Assembly: GCA_903921665.1 (NCBI GenBank)
Contig: CAIXQT010000086.1
Coordinates: 1-17,259, forward strand
DNA: 17,259 nt
Direction of reading: 5' to 3'
From: an uncultured Opitutia bacterium
Lineage (GTDB): Bacteria > Verrucomicrobiota > Verrucomicrobiia > Opitutales > UBA953
Shown here: positions 6,893 to 13,717 of the stretch, in pieces
How positions within the stretch are numbered: position 1 is the first letter of the stretch
Layout of the letters: every line of letters begins with the position of its first letter
Program-made: the position numbers and the translations under genes
Notes under the pieces: model-generated
Database searches by the model: none
What the model saw: the letters and a program-made list of their open reading frames with translations, nothing else
Told to the model about the DNA's origin: nothing

Positions 6893-8314
6893 TTACGCCT
6901 TCAGACCGTGCAGGTTGGCCATGGAAATGCCAGACAACATTGCCCCGGTGACCCCCAAGAAACCCTGGTCGGTGCCGATGAGGAAGAGGTTCTCGAGGTC
7001 GGTCCGGCCATCACGGCGCTTCACGGTGGAACCGTAGATGGCGCCGTTCAGATGGCCGGTGAACTTACGCACGGTCCGCGGCGTAAAGACGTCGGTCGAA
7101 GTCAGGGCAGCGTCATGGACCGCGTCCGCGACGACGGGCAGGTGCGACCTGGCCACCCGATTGAGGCGGCCGCACCATTCCTGCTTACGTGCCTGATACT
7201 CGGCCTCCGGGAGCGCGCACCAGGCGTCATGGTTGGCGAGCGCGGTGACCCGGAGCCAGCCTTCGTCCAACACCCTGCCCTCCCCGTACTGATAGTTGTT
7301 CGGGATACAGATCACGCCCGAACGGGGATCCACCAGCTCCTTCGGGGAGCGGTAGCTGAACCGTTCGTCGTCACAGAAGAAGACGATGGTGTCCTTCCAG
7401 CCGAAGCCGGCGAAGGCGGCGGGGTCATAGGTCGCGATGGTCTCGGCATAGCCAAGCCGACCGATGGCCGCAGCCCCCGCGACAGGTTCAGAATCGGAAC
7501 GTAGGCGCATCGTCTCGACCGCTCCGGCCGAAGAATACACCGCCGCGGCGGTGACTTCCGTACCGTCGTCGAGGAGCAACGCGGCGGCGCGGCCGGCGCG
7601 CACCTCGATCTTCGTCACGCCGCACTTCATGCGTCGCTCCACGCCATGCTCGCGGCATCGGTCGGTGAGCAGGCGGATGACCTGGCGGACGCCGATGAAC
7701 GGACGCGCGAAACCTTCTCGGAAGAGCGAGCGCCACATGACGGCGAACTGCGAGACTTCGATGTCATCCTCGAGGGCGCTGCCATAGAAACAGGTCGGCA
7801 AGAGCAGCATGTCGCGCAGCAACGGGTCGCCGAGGCGTTCGTCAAGCAGCGCGCGGGCCGAACCGCCATGCGCCTCGAGCGCGGCCTCGTCGAGCCCTGC
7901 GATCCAGGCGTCCAGCGCGACGAAGCGGTCGACGGACTTCGGGAATTCGCGGGCGACGTCGGCCAGCAGCGAGTCGTAGTCGTTGTTCAGGCGGAGGTTC
8001 TTCCCGGCCATCGTCACGCGGGAGCCGAGTTGCGGACAAAGGTCGAGCTCCTCGCGACGGATGCGCAGCTGACGCATCAGCTTGACCAAGGGCGCGCCTT
8101 TGGCCCCTTCGGGCACCCAATTCGTCAGGGCGTGCAGCCCGACGTCATACTTGCGCTTACCGCGCGCGTAAAAGGAGTTCAGTCCGCCGGCGGCGTTATG
8201 CCGCTCGAGCACCAGGACCTTGCGGCCGAACATTCCCAAGCGGACCGCGGCGGCGAGGCCGGACATGCCTGCCCCGATGATGACGGCGTCGTAATGGGCG
8301 GTGCTGCTGGACAC
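6893..8314 (-). CDS. FAD-dependent oxidoreductase, phytoene desaturase (CrtI)-like
   Basis: A 473-residue flavoprotein. The N-terminal Rossmann dinucleotide-binding motif is VIIGAGMSGLAAA (residues 11-23, with G14, G16 and G19), and E37 follows at the end of the second strand (VLVLERH), as expected for binding the FAD ribose. The second family motif, GGLNSF with DVGLHALTNW after it, and the C-terminal FAD-binding segment LFLIGTDQGFLGVTGAMLSGISMANL place it in the CrtI / carotene isomerase / all-trans-retinol saturase group of NAD(P)/FAD oxidoreductases. The substrate is not readable; carotenoid or other polyene chemistry is possible but no other carotenoid gene is in the window. The start is GTG at 8314, close to the Rossmann motif. 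It lies 43 bases after the GT9 gene and 10 before the MFS gene. No Shine-Dalgarno match is obvious. Confidence 0.9.
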   Translation of the reverse strand: MSSSTAHYDAVIIGAGMSGLAAAVRLGMFGRKVLVLERHNAAGGLNSFYARGKRKYDVGLHALTNWVPEGAKGAPLVKLMRQLRIRREELDLCPQLGSRVTMAGKNLRLNNDYDSLLADVAREFPKSVDRFVALDAWIAGLDEAALEAHGGSARALLDERLGDPLLRDMLLLPTCFYGSALEDDIEVSQFAVMWRSLFREGFARPFIGVRQVIRLLTDRCREHGVERRMKCGVTKIEVRAGRAAALLLDDGTEVTAAAVYSSAGAVETMRLRSDSEPVAGAAAIGRLGYAETIATYDPAAFAGFGWKDTIVFFCDDERFSYRSPKELVDPRSGVICIPNNYQYGEGRVLDEGWLRVTALANHDAWCALPEAEYQARKQEWCGRLNRVARSHLPVVADAVHDAALTSTDVFTPRTVRKFTGHLNGAIYGSTVKRRDGRTDLENLFLIGTDQGFLGVTGAMLSGISMANLHGLKA

Positions 8315-8357
8315 GGGCCTAAGGTCGCAGAAGTCGCCGACAGGTCAAGCGACGCCC

Positions 8358-9356
8358 TCAGGGTGTCGTGATCCGGATGACCTCTTCCGCGGCGTGCGTG
8401 ACCTGCTGGGCCGTGATGCGCGCCAAGGCCCGGTCCATGCGCGCCAGGTAATCGGCGCGGAACTCACCCTCGAACATCGCGGTGTCGACGCGGACCACCC
8501 GATTGACCGTCCCCCAAGGCCGGGCGCGGGCGTAATCGGACGGACCAAAGACTCCCACCACGGGCGTGCCGACCGCCGCAGCAAGCTGCAGGACCGACGA
8601 ATCAGCCCCCAGGAAGAGGCGCGCTTCCTTGATCAGCCGGGCGAGTTGGGAAAAGCGCAGCCGGCCGGCGGTGGACATCGCCACGGGGCCGATGAGCCCG
8701 CAGAGCGCCTCGGCCATGATGCGTTCGGAGCCGCCGGGACCGGCTGAGACCACGATGCGCTCGACGGCGCGCGAAGCCACGAGCTCGCGGGCGACCGTCG
8801 CCCATTTATCGATCTCCAAGACCCGCTCGGGACGGGTGGCGCCCGGATGAATCACCGCGAACCGGCCTTCTTCCAACATCATGCCATGCTCCTGCATGCG
8901 CGAGGGCGCGAACCACATGGAAGGCGTCTCGGCATGGAAACCAAGGACGCGCGCCATGACCTCGTGATCGCGAGCGGCCTCGTGCGGATCCACGACGGCG
9001 CCGAAGACCTGCTGATGCATCAGCGGTCGGAGAAAGAACGGAGCGTGCCCTCCGCAGGCACGAACGCCCGCGCCGCTCAACGCCACGAGGCGATTGGCCA
9101 AAGGATGTCCGCCCAGCGCGATGGCGACGTCGAAGCGCTGCCGACGCAGCCGCGAAATGAGCGCCAGATGAGAGCCTTCCGGACCGAAGCCGATGGTCTC
9201 CACGACAGCGGGACAGCCTTCGAGGGCGGGCTCGGAACCGGGAGTGGTGACGAAGGTCACCTGCGCGCCGGGATGGCGCTCGCGGATCGTACGCAAACCC
9301 GCCGTCGCGGCCAACGCGCCGCGCAGTCCGGTGAATTTGACGACCAGCAGCCGCAT
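8358..9356 (-). CDS. Glycosyltransferase family 9 (heptosyltransferase-like), altered active site
   Basis: A 332-residue GT-B-fold protein related to the LPS heptosyltransferases (WaaC/WaaF/RfaF). The N-terminus MRLLVVKFTGLRGALAAT aligns with the family opening, and the C-terminal domain has IHPGATRPERVLEIDKW (about 169-185) and the sugar-nucleotide site FLGADSSVLQLAAAVGTPVVGVFGPSD (about 248-274). Two positions are unusual. The catalytic Asp of WaaC (D13, in the GDV motif) is glycine here with Arg before it, and the usual His in the D-S-G-x-x-H motif is Gln257, while D252 is kept. The ATG at 9356 follows the ABC gene's TGA by one base, implying translational coupling; an upstream extension overlapping the ABC gene is rejected. 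The likely role is sugar addition to an envelope glycolipid exported by the neighbouring ABC protein, or a changed specificity. Confidence 0.87.
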   Translation of the reverse strand: MRLLVVKFTGLRGALAATAGLRTIRERHPGAQVTFVTTPGSEPALEGCPAVVETIGFGPEGSHLALISRLRRQRFDVAIALGGHPLANRLVALSGAGVRACGGHAPFFLRPLMHQQVFGAVVDPHEAARDHEVMARVLGFHAETPSMWFAPSRMQEHGMMLEEGRFAVIHPGATRPERVLEIDKWATVARELVASRAVERIVVSAGPGGSERIMAEALCGLIGPVAMSTAGRLRFSQLARLIKEARLFLGADSSVLQLAAAVGTPVVGVFGPSDYARARPWGTVNRVVRVDTAMFEGEFRADYLARMDRALARITAQQVTHAAEEVIRITTP

Positions 9357-9357
9357 C

Positions 9358-11163
9358 TCAGGCGGGGCCCTTGGACTGGTTGTCCCAGAGGCGACGGAAT
9401 AGATCCGACGAAGCGTAGACCGCCTCGCGCGTGCCGTCGGCGACGATGCGGCCGCTGTCGAAGACCAGCACTCGGTCGACGTCACGGATCGTGCTGAAGC
9501 GGTGCGCGACGATGAGCGTCGTGCGACCCTTCATGAGGAGAGCCAGCGACTGCTGGATGCTCCGCTCGGTATCGGTGTCGAGAGCGGAAGTCGCTTCGTC
9601 GAGGATCAGCACAGGGGCGTCCTTCAGGAAGGCGCGGGCGATCGAGACACGCTGGCGCTGACCGCCGGAAAGACGTCCGCCACGCTCGCCCACCTTGGTC
9701 AGGAAGCCCTCGGGCTGCGCCTCGATGAATTCAAGCGCCCCGGCCTGGCGGGCAGCCTCGCGAACCTCCGCATCCGTGGCGTCAGGCCGGCCGAGCCGGA
9801 TGTTCTCGAGGATCGACTCGTTGAAAAGCACCGGCTCCTGGGAGACGAGGGCGATGTTCGCGCGGAGATCGGACTGGCGGACCGCGCGGAGGTCCTGCCC
9901 GTCGATCGAGATCACTCCCTGCTGGGGGTCGAAGAAGCGGGGCACCAGGTTGACGAAGGTGCTCTTACCCGCGCCGCTCGGTCCGACGAGCGCGACGGAC
10001 TGCCCGGCCGGAATCTTCAGCGTGACATCGACGAGCACCGGATCGGCACCGTACCGGAAGGTGACGTCGCGCATCTCGAGATCGCCGCGGACGCGGGCGA
10101 GCGGACGGGCGTCGTCGAGGTCCGCCACCTCAGCCGGCGCGAGAATGATCTCCTCAAGGCGGGTCAGGCCAGGGGCAGCCATGCTGAGCCGGCTGGCCAC
10201 GTTGCCCAGACGCTTGATCGGGCCGTAGGCGAAATAGAAGGCGACGATGAGCGACAGCAGCTCAGGCAGCGTGAAGCCGTTCGAGGCGCCGAAACCGATG
10301 GCCGCGGCGATACCGGCGGCGGCGGTGAGCTCGACCAAGGGCGAAAGCGCCTTCTCGTAGCGGACCAGCTTACCCTGGATGCGCAGGCCTTCCTGGCTCG
10401 CCTGATTGAAGCGCTGCGCCTCGCGTTCCTGCAGCCCGTAAGCGCGGACCTCGCGGGCCGACTGGAGATTCTCGACCGCGATGCTGTTCAGGTCGGAGGC
10501 CGATTCCATGCCCTGACGCGTCCGGCGCTGGATACGCACGGCCACGCTGCGGACAAGCAGGACCGCGGCGGGCACGACGAGCAGGCAGGCCAGGAACCAG
10601 TAACCGCCGTCATGCGAAAGGCAGACCCAGACCACGTAGCCCAAGGCGAAGGCCAAGGTCAGCGGCTGGACGATCAGGTCGTTGGAGACGTCGACCAGCA
10701 CCAACCGGACCGAATTGGCGTCGGCGATCAGGCGCGAAAGCAGGTCGCCGATCGAAAGCCGGCCGAAGAAACCTAGGTGTAATTGCTGGAGCTTCGCGAA
10801 GACGTCGCGGCGTACGGCCTCGATGACGCGCAGGCCGGCGAGATTGAGCAGGTAGGTCGAAAAGAATTCGCCGAGGCCGCGGACCAGCATGACCGCGGGC
10901 AGGAACGCCACGGCGAACAGCAGCTCATATCCTTTCGGCAGGAATAAAAGCGGGGCGCCGCCCAACGCATCCGGCCAAGAGAGCAAGGGCGCCGAGCGCG
11001 CGGCTTCGTCGCCGAAGACCGCCGGCAGCACCTTGCCCATCAGGAACGGCAGCCCGAAGGCGTTGGCCGCGGCGAAGACGACCGCGGCCAGCAAGGAAAA
11101 GGCCAGCAGCGTGCGGCTTCCCTTCAGGTAGGGTAGGTAAAGCTTGTAGCGACCTCGGAACAC
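9358..11163 (-). CDS. ABC exporter half-transporter (MsbA-like)
   Basis: A 601-residue fused membrane plus ATPase half-transporter that should act as a homodimer. Residues 1-330 hold the six-helix transmembrane domain. Residues 355-595 hold the nucleotide-binding domain: Walker A GPSGAGKS (394-401), Q-loop Q442, signature LSGGQRQR (498-505), Walker B VLILDE (518-523, catalytic E523), D-loop SALD and H-loop H554. All catalytic residues are intact. Size and layout fit the MsbA lipid A flippase group, and the directly coupled GT9 gene downstream supports a lipid or lipopolysaccharide substrate; other lipid or peptide exporters of the same class cannot be excluded. The start is a GTG at 11163, giving the usual short cytosolic N-terminus (FRGRYKLYLPYLK) before TM1; no Shine-Dalgarno is visible. 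TerC lies 48 bases upstream on the same strand. Confidence 0.93.
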   Translation of the reverse strand: MFRGRYKLYLPYLKGSRTLLAFSLLAAVVFAAANAFGLPFLMGKVLPAVFGDEAARSAPLLSWPDALGGAPLLFLPKGYELLFAVAFLPAVMLVRGLGEFFSTYLLNLAGLRVIEAVRRDVFAKLQQLHLGFFGRLSIGDLLSRLIADANSVRLVLVDVSNDLIVQPLTLAFALGYVVWVCLSHDGGYWFLACLLVVPAAVLLVRSVAVRIQRRTRQGMESASDLNSIAVENLQSAREVRAYGLQEREAQRFNQASQEGLRIQGKLVRYEKALSPLVELTAAAGIAAAIGFGASNGFTLPELLSLIVAFYFAYGPIKRLGNVASRLSMAAPGLTRLEEIILAPAEVADLDDARPLARVRGDLEMRDVTFRYGADPVLVDVTLKIPAGQSVALVGPSGAGKSTFVNLVPRFFDPQQGVISIDGQDLRAVRQSDLRANIALVSQEPVLFNESILENIRLGRPDATDAEVREAARQAGALEFIEAQPEGFLTKVGERGGRLSGGQRQRVSIARAFLKDAPVLILDEATSALDTDTERSIQQSLALLMKGRTTLIVAHRFSTIRDVDRVLVFDSGRIVADGTREAVYASSDLFRRLWDNQSKGPA

Positions 11164-11211
11164 GCACCCAGCGTGGCGGCGGGCCCTGCGGGTGGAAACA
11201 TCAAATCTGGC

Positions 11212-12258
11212 CTATTTCTTCTTCGGGAAGGCGACCGAGAGCGCGATCGCAAGGGCCAGGACGAAGCCGATGATGGAAAGGGAGAACGAGGTCGGCACGT
11301 GCACCCGTCCTTCGTGGACGAGGGCCTGGGCCCAACCGGCGAACTGCCCCTCGGACTGACCCACGGCAGCTGCCCACGGCAGGATCATCTTGAGGCCGAT
11401 GAAGACCAGAATGAAGGACAAGGCGGGCTTGAGGAAGCGGAAGAGGTGCATGAAGCCGGAGATAGCGAAGTACATCGAGCGCAGGCCCATGATCGCGAAG
11501 ATGTTCGAGGTGAAGGCGATGAAGCGCTTCTCCTCGATCGGCATCTGGACGGGCAGGATGCCGAGCACGGCGGGGATCGAGTCGATCGCGAAAAGCAGGT
11601 CGGTGCTCTCGATGACGAGCAGGACGACGAAGAGCGGCGTGAAGACGCGGCGGCCGTCCTCGCGGGCGACGAAGGCTTCGCCGTGCAGGCGATTGGTCAC
11701 CGGCAGGAACTTCTTCGTCATGCGGACGACGAAATTCTCGTCGACTCCCTTCCCTTCGGTCTCGTCATGGGAGAAGGCCATCTTCAGGCCGGTAAACAGC
11801 AGGAAGCCACCGAAGAGCGGCAGCAGGATCGTGAAACGGTCGACGGCGGCGATGCCCGCGATGATGAAGATCGCCCGCATGGCGACGGCCCCGAGGATAC
11901 CCCAGAAGAGGACGCGATGCTGGAGGTGCGCCGGGATGCCGAAGTGCGCGAAGACGAGAATGAAGATGAAGAGGTTGTCGACGGACAGGGCCAGTTCGAG
12001 GACGTAGCCGGCGGCGAAGAGCTCGGCGTCCTCGGGTCCGCGCCACGCGGAGAGCAGGAACGCGAAGCCGACGGCGAGCGAGACCCAGACCACGCACCAG
12101 GCGACGGCTTCCTTGAAGCTCGGCGCTTGATCTGACTTCTTCTTGAAGACGCCCAAGTCTAGGGCGAGCATGAGCCCGACGAACCCGAGGAAGGCAGCCC
12201 AAGCCCAGTTAGGGATTACCAGCGGGGCCTCGGCGACGACGGAAAGGGCATGGAACAT
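11212..12258 (-). CDS. TerC/Alx-family integral membrane protein
   Basis: A 348-residue polytopic membrane protein with about 8-9 hydrophobic segments. Family signatures are LELALSVDNLFIFILVF (about residues 87-103, with the intramembrane D94 and N95) and VIESTDLLFAIDSIPAVLGI (about 215-234, with E217, D220 and D226). These acidic residues are the conserved core of the TerC superfamily. Members are linked to tellurite resistance and, for Alx and YkoY/YceF types, to manganese export or metal loading of exported proteins; the exact role here is inferred only. The C-terminus ends in basic PKKK. The start is ATG at 12258. The upstream region holds two GC hairpins (12272-12316) but not the manganese yybP-ykoY riboswitch. 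It may head the operon with the ABC gene (gap 48 bases). Confidence 0.92.
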   Translation of the reverse strand: MFHALSVVAEAPLVIPNWAWAAFLGFVGLMLALDLGVFKKKSDQAPSFKEAVAWCVVWVSLAVGFAFLLSAWRGPEDAELFAAGYVLELALSVDNLFIFILVFAHFGIPAHLQHRVLFWGILGAVAMRAIFIIAGIAAVDRFTILLPLFGGFLLFTGLKMAFSHDETEGKGVDENFVVRMTKKFLPVTNRLHGEAFVAREDGRRVFTPLFVVLLVIESTDLLFAIDSIPAVLGILPVQMPIEEKRFIAFTSNIFAIMGLRSMYFAISGFMHLFRFLKPALSFILVFIGLKMILPWAAAVGQSEGQFAGWAQALVHEGRVHVPTSFSLSIIGFVLALAIALSVAFPKKK

Positions 12259-12271
12259 GGCCTTGAAATTA

Positions 12272-12316
12272 CCCCAATCGCAGGGGAGTCAAGCCCACCC
12301 CGCCGATGCGGGCTTG
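12272..12316 (-). promoter_or_regulatory. Two small hairpins in the TerC leader
   Basis: CAAGCCC (12290-12296) pairs with GGGCTTG (12310-12316), and CCCC (12272-12275) pairs with GGGG (12283-12286). On the minus strand both lie in the untranslated region just before the TerC ATG, the second ending 13 bases from it. They could affect translation or transcription, or simply reflect GC-rich sequence. They do not match a riboswitch class I can name. Confidence 0.25.
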
Positions 12317-12351
12317 CCCGCCCCGCCCCGCCTAGGCTAACTACCCGTCGC

Positions 12352-12423
12352 GTTCCCGTAGTTCAACGGATAGAACATTGGTTTCCTAAACCGAGGATGT
12401 GGGTTCGATTCCCGCCGGGGACA
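12352..12423 (+). tRNA. tRNA-Arg, anticodon CCT
   Basis: A complete cloverleaf on the plus strand. The acceptor is GTTCCCG (12352-12358) with CGGGGAC (12416-12422, one T-G pair), and the discriminator is A at 12423. The D arm is GTTC/GAAC around AACGGATA. The anticodon stem TTGGT/ACCGA encloses loop TTCCTAA, giving anticodon CCT at 12385-12387 (reads AGG). The variable loop is 4 bases, and the T arm is GTGGG/CCCGC with loop TTCGATT. No CCA is encoded (GCG follows), so it needs CCA addition. It is divergent from TerC and convergent with the secreted unknown protein, 13 bases away. Confidence 0.96.
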
Positions 12424-12436
12424 GCGACGCGGCCGC

Positions 12437-13591
12437 TCACTTCAAGCGATAGCCTTGGACACGAGTATCCGGCGTACGACGGTAGATCTCGTCGACATCC
12501 TTGATCTGCATCATGGTCCAGGGTGCCAGGATCCCGTCGCCATTCTTCGTGAGGACGATATCGTCGGCGATCTGGACGCAGGTATGGAGCCCTTCGCCGC
12601 GATCGAGGAAGCAGAGCACATCACCGAACTTGTAAGGCGGATCGACGGCGGCGTAGGCCGAGAGCAGGTGCTCCGAGGCCTTGCCGGAGTCGAGGAAGAG
12701 GTCCTTGGGTTCTTCCTCGAAGAAATTCAGGGAAGTCCAATGACAGTCCGGCATCCGCCCTTTGAGCCCCATCGCCGCAGTCGGGAAGGTATAGATGCGG
12801 CGACGGGCGAGGGTCGGCAGGAACTGGGTCACGTCGATGAGCTGGGGGGCTCGGCGGCGCGTGATGGCGGACAGGAAGGGGACTCGCTCCGCATTGAGCG
12901 CACCTGCGCTCCAGTAGTCGATGAAAGTCGCGCGTCCGCCGCTGAGCGGGAGCTTCAACTCGACGATCAGGCTGCGCACGCGGGTGATCGTCCGGAAGAC
13001 CGCGGTGACCTCCTCCGGGTCCTTCGCCAAAGTCAGCAAGGCCTGGATATCACTGAAGACCAAGGCGGAACCGCGCTTCCAGAGCAGCTTACGCATGAGG
13101 GCCTGCTGCGGCTTCGTCATATCGCACCCGGAGAGCCAGTCCTCGACGTCGCCGCCCAGGATGAAGACCGGATCGCGCTGGTACTCGTTGGCCGGGGATT
13201 TAGCCAATTCGGCGTAGAGGGCGGAGCGGACCGGGACGCTGAGCGCCACGAGGTCCTCGACCGAAGGCAGCAGGACGATATTGTTGCCGCTCGCCACCAT
13301 CTGGGTCGGGCTGACAAGACGGGCGACTATGGCCTCCGGGACGCCGAGATGGAGCAGGATTTCCCGGACCGATTTCTCGGTGGTCTGCTCGAAGGTCCAG
13401 CGCGTCACGGTCGTGGGCTTGGAGACGATCGCGAGCAGGTTGTCCGGCGGCTCGAGATGGACCGTCCGGACCGCCAGTTCGCCCCACGGGCCCGACTTGA
13501 CGGTCCAGGTAGGCTCCGTGACGGCGGGCGCGAAACCGGCCCAGCAAAGGGCGGCCACCAAGCCGAACAGGGAACAGACGCGCGGATACAC
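12437..13591 (-). CDS. Secreted protein of unknown function with a C-terminal Cys/His motif
   Basis: A 384-residue protein that I cannot assign to a named family. Residues 1-22 look like a signal peptide (basic start, hydrophobic SLFGLVAALCWAGFAPA, cleavage near APA/V), so it is probably periplasmic or outer-membrane associated. The body is well mixed and has no further membrane segments. The C-terminal third carries DCHWTSLNFF (C283), then KFGDVLCFLDRGEGLHTCVQI (H336) and DDIVLTKNGDG. The order 'Cys... GDVxxF...H...' recalls NlpC/P60-type cysteine peptidases, in which a GD(L/V)vfF strand precedes the catalytic His. This is a weak, inferred resemblance; the N-terminal two thirds match nothing I know. 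The start is GTG at 13591, supported by the signal peptide right after it. It is divergent from the NYN gene. Confidence 0.8.
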   Translation of the reverse strand: MYPRVCSLFGLVAALCWAGFAPAVTEPTWTVKSGPWGELAVRTVHLEPPDNLLAIVSKPTTVTRWTFEQTTEKSVREILLHLGVPEAIVARLVSPTQMVASGNNIVLLPSVEDLVALSVPVRSALYAELAKSPANEYQRDPVFILGGDVEDWLSGCDMTKPQQALMRKLLWKRGSALVFSDIQALLTLAKDPEEVTAVFRTITRVRSLIVELKLPLSGGRATFIDYWSAGALNAERVPFLSAITRRRAPQLIDVTQFLPTLARRRIYTFPTAAMGLKGRMPDCHWTSLNFFEEEPKDLFLDSGKASEHLLSAYAAVDPPYKFGDVLCFLDRGEGLHTCVQIADDIVLTKNGDGILAPWTMMQIKDVDEIYRRTPDTRVQGYRLK

Positions 13592-13608
13592 GTCGTTTTA
13601 ACAGCGAA

Positions 13609-13666
13609 AAACCCCGCAAGTTCCAACAAAATAATATGACCAACGGCTCCTCGGTCGGCGGGGTTT
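13609..13666. repeat. 9-bp inverted repeat around an AT-rich core between divergent genes
   Basis: AAACCCCGC (13609-13617) and GCGGGGTTT (13658-13666) are perfect reverse complements separated by 40 bases that include the AT-rich run AAAATAATATGA. It lies in the 126-base region between the secreted unknown gene and the NYN gene. It could be an operator, or a stem in the untranslated RNA. Confidence 0.5.
13631..13658 (-). promoter_or_regulatory. Possible promoter for the secreted unknown protein
   Basis: On the minus strand TATTAT (13636-13631) matches 5/6 of a -10 box and lies about 40 bases before the GTG at 13591. The best -35 candidate, CCGACC 16 bases upstream, matches only 3/6. The site lies inside the inverted repeat 13609-13666. 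Support comes mainly from the good -10 box and the local AT-richness. Confidence 0.3.
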
Positions 13667-13717
13667 CAGATTGTAGTGCCGGAAGTTTAGCCGCACGGAT
13701 AGGGAAAGATTTCCGCC

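Noticed and set aside
9357..9485. Upstream extension of the GT9 protein
   Set aside because: It lies inside the ABC transporter's 3' end and gives Ser/Thr/Arg-rich non-family sequence; the ATG at 9356 begins the typical strand.
9502..10776. A 424-codon open frame opposite the ABC transporter
   Set aside because: Low-complexity charged translation, and the other strand carries all ABC motifs intact.
12259..12351. yybP-ykoY manganese riboswitch before TerC
   Set aside because: The conserved loop sequences of that riboswitch are not present.
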